Source of the DNA: Gemmatimonadota bacterium
GTDB lineage: Bacteria > Orphanbacterota > Orphanbacteria > Orphanbacterales > Orphanbacteraceae
Direction of reading: 5' to 3'
NCBI GenBank assembly: GCA_020061515.1
Contig: JAGUYC010000066.1
Location: forward strand, 1-53,493
Length of the DNA stretch: 53,493 nt
Below are positions 11,672 to 20,532 of this stretch, one piece after another. Both the position numbers and the translations under genes were made by a program. A model generated the notes under the pieces. It was given only the letters and a program-made list of their open reading frames with translations. It searched no databases and was not told where the DNA came from. Every line of letters begins with the position of its first letter. Position 1 is the first letter of the stretch.

Positions 11672-11692
11672 GCCGCGGCTTTGAACCGCGGC
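11672..11692 (-). terminator. Terminator-like hairpin downstream of second secreted protein
   Basis: gccgcgg-ctttgaa-ccgcggc; flanked by 3'UTR similar to the 10590 terminator region. Confidence 0.55.
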
Positions 11693-11720
11693 CCCTTCAC
11701 AAAGAGCTTGAAGGATCAGG

Positions 11721-12662
11721 CTAACGATAGAGCGTCTTCACCTGGCCCCAGCTCGTCTCCTCGGTCCCCGTCGGGCAGTCCAGCGTTCCGGTCAGGGTCC
11801 AGGCCCCGCCGCCCGAGAAGTTGTCGAGGATCAGGTAGTACGTGCCGCCCACGGCGAACACATGGTTGATCACCTCGGTCCCGCCCGAGAACGTTGCGTC
11901 CGCGCCGACGACGCAGGTGTTCGCCGGATCGGCGCAGTCGGTCACGATGTAGAACGACGCGTCGGCCGCCGAGTAGTAGGAGAGGCCGATCGTCGCGCCC
12001 GCCGGAACGGTGAACACGTACGTGATGTCCTTGCCCGCCGCGGAGTACCCCGTGCAGGAGGTCGGGTACACGCCCGGCGAGTAGTCGTTAATCGCGTACG
12101 TCATGTTCCCGGAGAGGTTGATCGTCGTGTTGCAGAGGATCTCGATCGCGCCCTCGCAACGGTCGTTCTCCGGCGGAGGAGGCGGCGGCTCGCAGGCCGT
12201 GCAGGTCATCGTGAGCGTGAACGCGCCCTGGGCCGTTCCGTAGCCGTCCACGACGATGTAGTACGTCCCCGGACCGACGCAGCCGGTGAGCGCGGAGGCG
12301 TCGCCGTACGCGATGCAGGCGTTCTCGCTGCACGAGCTGAGGATGAACACGTCGAGGTCGACCGACATGCCGGAGAGCGCCGCGCGGATCGTGTTCCATC
12401 CGGTCGTCGTGAGAACGAACACCTTCTCGGGTCCGCCCTCGTTCCAGGAAACGCAGTTGTAGGTGTTCACGTTGTTCACGCCGCCGACCGTCGTGCTCTG
12501 GATGGCCTGGCCGCACGCGATCACGGTGGCGCCGGTACAGTCGAGCGCGCGGGAGTTCTCAACGGGCACGCCGATCTCCGCCTCGATCTTCTTGTCCCGC
12601 TCATCGGCGAACGCCGGCAGAGCGAACACGAGACACAAAGCGATCACAAACAGGTTTCTCAA
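11721..12662 (-). CDS. Secreted protein with tandem PPC-like domains, ending TEETSWGQVKTLYR
   Basis: TTG start with AGGAGG SD; signal peptide RNLFVIALCLVFALPAFA; repeated GTYY[IL]V[VL]D segments. Confidence 0.75.
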   Translation of the reverse strand: MRNLFVIALCLVFALPAFADERDKKIEAEIGVPVENSRALDCTGATVIACGQAIQSTTVGGVNNVNTYNCVSWNEGGPEKVFVLTTTGWNTIRAALSGMSVDLDVFILSSCSENACIAYGDASALTGCVGPGTYYIVVDGYGTAQGAFTLTMTCTACEPPPPPPENDRCEGAIEILCNTTINLSGNMTYAINDYSPGVYPTSCTGYSAAGKDITYVFTVPAGATIGLSYYSAADASFYIVTDCADPANTCVVGADATFSGGTEVINHVFAVGGTYYLILDNFSGGGAWTLTGTLDCPTGTEETSWGQVKTLYR

Positions 12663-12838
12663 GATGCTCCCTCCTTTTGCGGCTCTCGTCTTGTCGGGAC
12701 AAGACCGCCGCGCATCAATCGCCACGAACTCTTGCTATCACGGATTCGTACACCTTGACTTCCGCAATCACCTCCTCGCTTCCAGTCGCTTCGGTCGAAG
12801 ATGCTTCGATCCAGTCTCCTCTTTTTGTCGGTGTTTGC

Positions 12839-12868
12839 ATTGTATCATCCCGGAGACCTCGGGGTCAA
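12839..12868 (-). promoter_or_regulatory. Putative promoter, TTGACC-18-TACAAT
   Basis: ggtcaa 12863-12868, attgta 12839-12844; about 170-nt 5'UTR. Confidence 0.5.
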
Positions 12869-13074
12869 CTGCAAAAGCGCCTTTCCCTTGAGCCTGCAAG
12901 GTCGGTGCGTCCCTGCGGCGACTTCGGGGGAATCCCCCGGTCCCGTCCGACCATTCGGATCGGCAGGCGCCCGGAAAACCTTGAATGGACAGGCGTTGAT
13001 CGAATGGAGATCGAGTCTTCCGCCCCTCCCATAACTTCTGAGAGGAGCCTCGTATTCAGTTCATTTAACTAATG

Positions 13075-14772
13075 TTACGAACAGCCGGCCGAAGAGGATC
13101 TTCCGGAGGGGGACTGCCGCCTCCTCGTGCGACCGGTTTGCCCGCGACGGCTCTCTCGGCCTCCCTCCTCTCCCCTCGGCAGGTAGAGATCGATCTCTCC
13201 CCGGGACGGATCCGCGCGCGCGATCCCCACGCGGACCCGATCGCCCATCCGAAAGACCGTCCGGGTGCGCCGCCCGATGAGGCGCGCGTTCCTCTCGTCG
13301 AACCGGAACTCGTCCCCTTCGAGGAGCGAGGTCCGCACGAGCCCCTCGGCGCCGAGGCCGTCGATGCGAACGAAGAACCCGAACCGGACGACGCCGGTGA
13401 TCCTCCCTTCGAACTCCTCGCCGAGGCGCTTCGCGAGGTATCTCGCCTGCAGCATGCGCACCGCGAGCCGCTCGGCCGCCTCCGCCGCCCGCTCCGTCTC
13501 GCTGCAGTGCTTTCCCACGGCGTCGATTCGCGGCGCGAGGCGGCGCGCGTACGAGGGGACATATCCGGACCGCCCGCGGAGCGCGCGCAGCATTCGATGG
13601 ACGAAGAGGTCCGGGTAGCGACGGATCGGAGAGGTGAAGTGCGTGTAGTGCCGAAAGGCGAGACCGAAGTGGCCGATGTTCTCCCGCTGATAGACCGCCT
13701 TCTGCATCGAGCGGAGCATGAGCTCGTGGACGAGGTCCGCGTCGGGAGCGAGCTTGATCTTCTCGAGAAAGCGGGCGAAGCGGATCGGGCGCATGTCGTC
13801 CGAGACGGGGAACGAGTATCCGAGGCGATCCATCATGTAGGAGAAGAACGCGAGGCTCTCCCGATCGGGCCGGCCGTGCACGCGGTAGAGAAGCGGCTGT
13901 CCCTTGCGCATCACCTCGACCGCGACCGCTCGGTTCGCGGCGAGCATGAACTCCTCGATCAGACGATGGGACTCGAGGCGGACCCGCCGGCCGATCTCAA
14001 CGACCTCTCCTCGCTCGTCGAGAACGACCTTCGCCTCGGGAAGATCGAAATCGAGCGAGCCCTCCTCGGAGCGCCGCCGGAAAAGGAGGCGCGCGAGCGT
14101 GCGCGCGAGGAGGAGGTTCTCCGCGACGCGAAGGGTTTTCGCGTCCGCTTTCCCCTCGTCGAAGAAGCGCTGCACCTCCTCGTACGAGAGCTTCGCGCGG
14201 GAGCGGATCACGCTCTCCTCGAAGCGCCACTTGATGGGTGATCCATTCGCATCGAAATCGATGACGATCGTATGCGCGAGGCGCCGGCGGTTCGGGCGGA
14301 GCGAACAGACGTCGTTCGAGAGGGGCTCGGGGAGCATCGGGATCACGAAGCCGGGAAGATAGACCGAGTTCCCGCGGCGGAACGCCTCCCGGTCGAGCGC
14401 GCTCCCCTCCCTCACGTAGAAGGAGACGTCCGCGATGTGGACGCCGAGCCGATAGCCGTCTTTCCGGCGCTCGACGGAGATCGCGTCGTCGTGGTCCTTC
14501 GCGTCGGACGGATCGATCGTGTAGACGAGATCCTTCGTCCGATCGACCCGCCGCGATTCCTCCGCCGCCGTCTCCTTCGCCGCCTCGCGGTCCGCCTCTC
14601 GGAGAACGGAAGCCGGGAACGCGGTCGGGAAACCGAATGTCCGAACGACGGATAGAAGATCCGCGCCGGACGCGCGCGGTTCGCCGGGCCTCGCCTCCCT
14701 CGGCCCGCGCGCTTTGGCCGGGCGCCCGGCCGCCTCCCGGCTTCTCCTTCGACTCTTCCACTCCTTCCTCAT
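13075..14772 (-). CDS. RNase II/R family exoribonuclease lacking N-terminal cold-shock domains
   Basis: TIDPSDAKDHDDAISVERR, HYTHFTSPIRRYPDLFVHR, C-terminal S1-like EGRITGVVRFGFFVRI. Confidence 0.88.
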   Translation of the reverse strand: MRKEWKSRRRSREAAGRPAKARGPREARPGEPRASGADLLSVVRTFGFPTAFPASVLREADREAAKETAAEESRRVDRTKDLVYTIDPSDAKDHDDAISVERRKDGYRLGVHIADVSFYVREGSALDREAFRRGNSVYLPGFVIPMLPEPLSNDVCSLRPNRRRLAHTIVIDFDANGSPIKWRFEESVIRSRAKLSYEEVQRFFDEGKADAKTLRVAENLLLARTLARLLFRRRSEEGSLDFDLPEAKVVLDERGEVVEIGRRVRLESHRLIEEFMLAANRAVAVEVMRKGQPLLYRVHGRPDRESLAFFSYMMDRLGYSFPVSDDMRPIRFARFLEKIKLAPDADLVHELMLRSMQKAVYQRENIGHFGLAFRHYTHFTSPIRRYPDLFVHRMLRALRGRSGYVPSYARRLAPRIDAVGKHCSETERAAEAAERLAVRMLQARYLAKRLGEEFEGRITGVVRFGFFVRIDGLGAEGLVRTSLLEGDEFRFDERNARLIGRRTRTVFRMGDRVRVGIARADPSRGEIDLYLPRGEEGGRESRRGQTGRTRRRQSPSGRSSSAGCS

Positions 14773-15021
14773 GCGGGGAACGGTAGTGCCCGCACGGGAG
14801 ATCGTCAACGAGGGACGCATCCCGCGGAAAGAACCGCAGGGAAGGAGAGCGACCGAGGCGCCGGCTTTGCTTGCGGCGCGCCGACTCCGCGCTTATACTC
14901 GCTCCGGATATTCGATCAACGGTCGACGCCCGGGACCTCCCCGGGCCCCGGACGGCCATCAACGGCATTCTTCAACCCCATCGATTGGGATCCAACGTCT
15001 GCTGAAAGTGAGAGGAACGAG

Positions 15022-16308
<1,287 letters not shown>

Positions 16309-16311
<3 letters not shown>

Positions 16312-16491
16312 CCTGGATGATGCACGCGTTTTCGTCGCGAGGGTGCGGAGCGCGAGACGAGAGGCCGAACTGGACGAGCCGCTCCCGGAATCGTAGTCTC
16401 GGCACTACGATGAGGAAGCGGCGACGGAAGAGAGGCCTCGTAGGCCGCGATCCGCAGCCGCAGTAGGAAACGCGTGCAGAATGCAGGCTAA
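16309..16491. repeat. 183-bp imperfect palindromic element, copy A
   Basis: tagcctggatgatgcacgcgttttc...ggaaacgcgtgcagaatgcaggcta; central hairpin cgtagt-ctcggc-actacg at 16392-16409. Confidence 0.85.
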
Positions 16492-16506
16492 CTCGAGGGG
16501 AGCGGA

Positions 16507-19500
16507 ATGGAGAAACCGCCTCGGCCTCGACACGAGATGCTCGGCGACCTCCAGGAGCGGGCCAAGGAGCTCAACTGCCTGTACGAGGTCGAGAGACATC
16601 TCGGCCGGTCCGGCGCCCCCCGGGACGTCGTTCTCCAAGAGGTCGTCGAGGCGATCCCGGGCGGCTTTCAGCACGTGAAGGCGTGCCGGGCAATTCTCGT
16701 CTGCGGCGGCGAGGAGTACCGCTCCGAGCCGTTCGACCCGACCCCTTGGGTGTTGTCCGCGCCGCTCGAAATCCAAGGAGAGCCGCTCGGCCGGCTCTCC
16801 GTCTTCTACATCGAGGAGATGCCCCCCGAGGACGTGGGCCCCTTCCTCTCCGAGGAGGAGCGGCTGGTCAACATCGTGGCCAACCGTTTAAGCCATTATC
16901 TTTTCTATCAGAAGCTTCGAGACATTCAAAGAGACATTGAAGAGACGCGGAAGGCGAACGTGTACGATCCGAAGGAGGATTGGCGGGCGCCGATCCGCCT
17001 CCTGCGCGAATCGGACCGGAGCGTCTACCTGCGGATCGCCCGGCGCATGCTGAACCACCTAACCCGCATCGGGATCGACGAGGCGCGAACGCTCCTCGCC
17101 GGCGGCGGAGGGCCGTGCGGCGAGGAGGTCTCGGGAGAGACGAACGTCCCGAGCCGCTGCCTGGAGCCGGACGGCGCCGTTCTCATGAGCGACCGGCCGT
17201 TCGAGCTCGCGAGCCGGCATCTCTCCGGCGCGGAGATCCTGAGGCGCGTCGAGCGATGGCTGGTGGAAGACAAGGCCGGGTACTTCATCAAGATCCTGAA
17301 CAGCCCTCGCTCTTCGCTTCCGGAGCTGGCGGACGCCATCCGCCGCTTCCACGTCCTCATCTCCGGCGGCGCGGGGCTTCCCGATTCGACGCTGAAGAGC
17401 CTCCGCGTCTCGCTGACGCAGCGTCTCTTGACCGAGCAGCTCGACTTCGTCCGAACGGCGAAGGACTTCATGGAGATCACGGACTTCGTCGACCTGATCA
17501 AACGACTGATCATGCCCCCCGAGAGCCACGGCAAGCTGGGCGGGAAGGGCGCGGGGCTTCTTCTCGCCCACAAAGTCCTCCAGAGCACGCTCACGAAAGA
17601 GCGGCCCATCGGGGACGTGAAGATCCCCAAGACCTGGTACATCGCCTCCGACGGGCTCTTCGATTTCGTGGGACACAACGACCTCCAGGACGTGATCGAG
17701 CAGAAGTTCAAGGAGATCGATGATGTACGAAATGAATACCCGAGCATCATTCGACTCTTTAAGAGCGCCTCGTTCACGCCCCGCGTAGTGAGCGGCCTTT
17801 CGCTGGCGCTCGACGACCTCGGCGAGGTTCCTGTGATCGTGCGGAGCTCCAGCCTGTTGGAGGACCGTTTGGGCACCGCCTTCTCGGGCAAGTACAAGAG
17901 CCTCTTCCTGGCGAACCAGGGAACGAAAGAGGAGAGATTGGACGCCCTAATGGACGCGATCGCCGAGGTCTATGCATCGATCTTCGGGCCCGACCCGATC
18001 GAGTACCGGCGCGAGCACGGCCTCCTCGAGTTCGACGAGGAGATGGGGATCCTCATTCAGGAGGTGGTCGGCACCCGAGTGGGACGTTACTTCTTTCCCG
18101 CGTTCGCGGGGGTCGCCTTCAGCAACAACGAGTTTCGCTGGTCGCCCCGCATCAAGAGGGAAGACGGGCTCGTTCGAATCGTCGCCGGGCTCGGGACGCG
18201 TGCGGTGGACCGCGTGGCGGACGACTACCCGGTCCTCGCGGTTCCCGGGAAACCCGAACTGAGAGCGAACGTCTCCATCGACGAGATCGTTCGCTACGCC
18301 CCCCGCAAGATCGACCTCATCAATCTGGAAACCCGTACGCTGGAGACGGTGGACATCGACAGCCTGATCAAGGAATGCGGGAGCGCCTATCCCGCAATGG
18401 ATCTCGTCTTCTCCATCGTGCAGGACGACAGGCTTCGCAAGCCGATCGATCTCTTGGTCGATCCGGAGAAGGACGACCTCGTCGCCGCCTTCCAGGGGCT
18501 TTTCGCGGACACTCCGTTTCTGAAGCACATCCGGAACATCATGACCATTCTTCAAGAGCACATGCACACGCCGGTCGACGTGGAGTTCGCCCACGACGGG
18601 CGCGACTTCTATCTCCTCCAGTGTCGCCCGCAGAGCTATGCCGGCGAGACCGCGCCCGCGCCGATTCCCAAGGATATTCCCCCGCAAGACGTCGTCTTCT
18701 CCGCCCATCAGTACGTCTCCAACGGTTTCGTCCCGGATATCACGCACGTGGTCTACGTGGATCCGGAGGGCTACGGCGAGATCGAGACGCGCGAGGAGCT
18801 TCTTGCGGTCGGACGCGCGGTCGGCCGCCTGAACAAAATGCTCCCCAAGAGGCAGTTCATCCTGATGGGGCCGGGACGTTGGGGGAGCCGCGGCGACCCG
18901 AAGCTGGGCGTCAGCGTGACGTACGCCGACATCAACAACTCGTCGATGCTGGTGGAGATCGCGCGCCGAAAGGGGAGCTACGTGCCCGACCTCTCCTTCG
19001 GCACCCACTTCTTCCAGGATCTCGTGGAGTCCCGGATCCGCTTCCTGCCTCTCTACCCGGACAACCCCGGCGTCGTCTTCAACGAGACGTTTCTGAAGAA
19101 GTCCGCGAACTTGCTTCCCGAGATCCTTCCGGAGTTCGACGTTCTTTCCGGAACGGTTCGGGTGATCGATGTTCCCGCCTCGGCCGAAGGCCGCGTGTTG
19201 CGCGTGCTCCAGAACGCGGAAATCGACGAGGCGGTGGCCTTTCTGATCGCGCCCGCAGAAGGACCCCGCGGAAGACCCGACAGCGGAGCGGGCGCGGAAG
19301 CTCTCCGCAAGCCTCTCCAGTATTGGCAATGGCGGATGAAGATGGCCGAGCGGATCGCGGAGGAGATCGACGCCGCGCGGTTCGGAGTTCAAGCGATGTA
19401 CGTCTTCGGAAGCACGAAGAACGCCACCGCCGGCCCAGCGAGCGACATCGATCTTCTGGTGCACTTCCGAGGGGACGAATGCCAGAGGAGGGAGCTCCTC

Positions 19501-19701
19501 AGCTGGTTCGAGGGATGGAGCCTCTGCCTCGCCGAGATGAACTATTTACGTACCGGTTATCGAAGCGACAGGCTTCTCGACGTGTACCTCGTCACCGACG
19601 AGGACATCGCCAACCGAACCAGCTACGCCGTCAAGATCGACGCGGTGACCGACGCCGCCCGCGAGCTGCCGCTCGGAAAACGGGAAGATCGCGAAGATTA
19701 G
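16507..19701 (+). CDS. GAF-like / PEP-pyruvate-binding (PPDK_N-like) / Pol-beta-type nucleotidyltransferase fusion protein
   Basis: GKGAGLLLAHKVLQ, VPVIVRSSSLLEDRLGTAFSGKYKSLFL; C-terminal VFGSTKNATAGPASDIDLLVHF. Confidence 0.8.
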   Translation: MEKPPRPRHEMLGDLQERAKELNCLYEVERHLGRSGAPRDVVLQEVVEAIPGGFQHVKACRAILVCGGEEYRSEPFDPTPWVLSAPLEIQGEPLGRLSVFYIEEMPPEDVGPFLSEEERLVNIVANRLSHYLFYQKLRDIQRDIEETRKANVYDPKEDWRAPIRLLRESDRSVYLRIARRMLNHLTRIGIDEARTLLAGGGGPCGEEVSGETNVPSRCLEPDGAVLMSDRPFELASRHLSGAEILRRVERWLVEDKAGYFIKILNSPRSSLPELADAIRRFHVLISGGAGLPDSTLKSLRVSLTQRLLTEQLDFVRTAKDFMEITDFVDLIKRLIMPPESHGKLGGKGAGLLLAHKVLQSTLTKERPIGDVKIPKTWYIASDGLFDFVGHNDLQDVIEQKFKEIDDVRNEYPSIIRLFKSASFTPRVVSGLSLALDDLGEVPVIVRSSSLLEDRLGTAFSGKYKSLFLANQGTKEERLDALMDAIAEVYASIFGPDPIEYRREHGLLEFDEEMGILIQEVVGTRVGRYFFPAFAGVAFSNNEFRWSPRIKREDGLVRIVAGLGTRAVDRVADDYPVLAVPGKPELRANVSIDEIVRYAPRKIDLINLETRTLETVDIDSLIKECGSAYPAMDLVFSIVQDDRLRKPIDLLVDPEKDDLVAAFQGLFADTPFLKHIRNIMTILQEHMHTPVDVEFAHDGRDFYLLQCRPQSYAGETAPAPIPKDIPPQDVVFSAHQYVSNGFVPDITHVVYVDPEGYGEIETREELLAVGRAVGRLNKMLPKRQFILMGPGRWGSRGDPKLGVSVTYADINNSSMLVEIARRKGSYVPDLSFGTHFFQDLVESRIRFLPLYPDNPGVVFNETFLKKSANLLPEILPEFDVLSGTVRVIDVPASAEGRVLRVLQNAEIDEAVAFLIAPAEGPRGRPDSGAGAEALRKPLQYWQWRMKMAERIAEEIDAARFGVQAMYVFGSTKNATAGPASDIDLLVHFRGDECQRRELLSWFEGWSLCLAEMNYLRTGYRSDRLLDVYLVTDEDIANRTSYAVKIDAVTDAARELPLGKREDRED

Positions 19702-19822
19702 GAGCGAAGAGAAGCGGGTCCGACCCCCGTGGAGAGCAGCCACGACGAGGATTCGGGCGGCCCGACCGGAAGCGGGGAAGCTGGTCCGTGGGCGGGGGGA
19801 AAGGGCGGGCCGTCCCGACGGA

Positions 19823-20035
19823 TCAAGGCATGGGAACGTACTTCGCGAGCTCCTCAAGACCCTTGTCGATCCTTCTCGGAGCGAACTCGACTTGTTGATT
19901 GAGCAGGAAAGGCCTGGGAAGTTCCAGCGGACGGATTCCGGAAGTGAACGAGATGAGCCTTGCGCCGGGTTTCCGTCCCATCAAGATATTGGTTGTGAAG
20001 AAACTCCTCCACTCGAACTCGACCCACGGCCGTCT
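19823..20035 (-). pseudogene. Possible gene remnant abutting repeat copy B (open frame ...LISFTSGIRPLELPRPFLLNQQVEFAPRRIDKGLEELAKYVPMP*)
   Basis: Protein-like open frame ending at a stop; upstream end abuts the 183-bp element; unidentified. Confidence 0.3.
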
Positions 20036-20218
20036 TAGCCTGGATGATGCACGCGTTTTCGTCGCGAGGATGCGGAGCGGGAGCCGAGAGGCCGACCGGT
20101 ACGAGCTGCTCCTGGAAACGTAGTCTCGGCACTACGCTCTAGGAAGCGGCGACGGAAGGGAGACCTCGCAGGCCGCGATCCGCAGCCGCAGTAGAAAACG
20201 CGTGCATAATCCAGGTTA
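20036..20218. repeat. 183-bp imperfect palindromic element, copy B
   Basis: tagcctggatgatgcacgcgttttc...gaaaacgcgtgcataatccaggtta, 23/25 terminal inverted repeat; central hairpin 20119-20136. Confidence 0.88.
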
Positions 20219-20532
20219 GGTAGTCCGGTCGGGTTGCGACTGCAATCAGCGACGTCGCGGCATCCAACGCATCATCGATGATTGGCGGAAAGAACGGGCA
20301 CCTGATGTCCTGACTGCTGCAGATTGCGGAGATCCGTCGATCTCCGAGAGAGGGGCACACCAAGAGGACCGATTCCAAGGACAAGGAATCGGGCGCGGCA
20401 CATCCCCGCCCCACCATGCTCCGTACCGTTTAACCCGGAGACGAGAAGTCTCGGGGCTTCGCCCGAGTCCACGGACGAGTTCCGGAGGTCCGCACGAGCA
20501 ACGAACGCCCTCCGGAAGAGGCCCCTTCGCCC

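Noticed and set aside
20246-20532. Tail of the 1201-aa ORF downstream of the frameshift
   Set aside because: Arg-rich out-of-frame read-through; the natural C-terminus is in the other frame.
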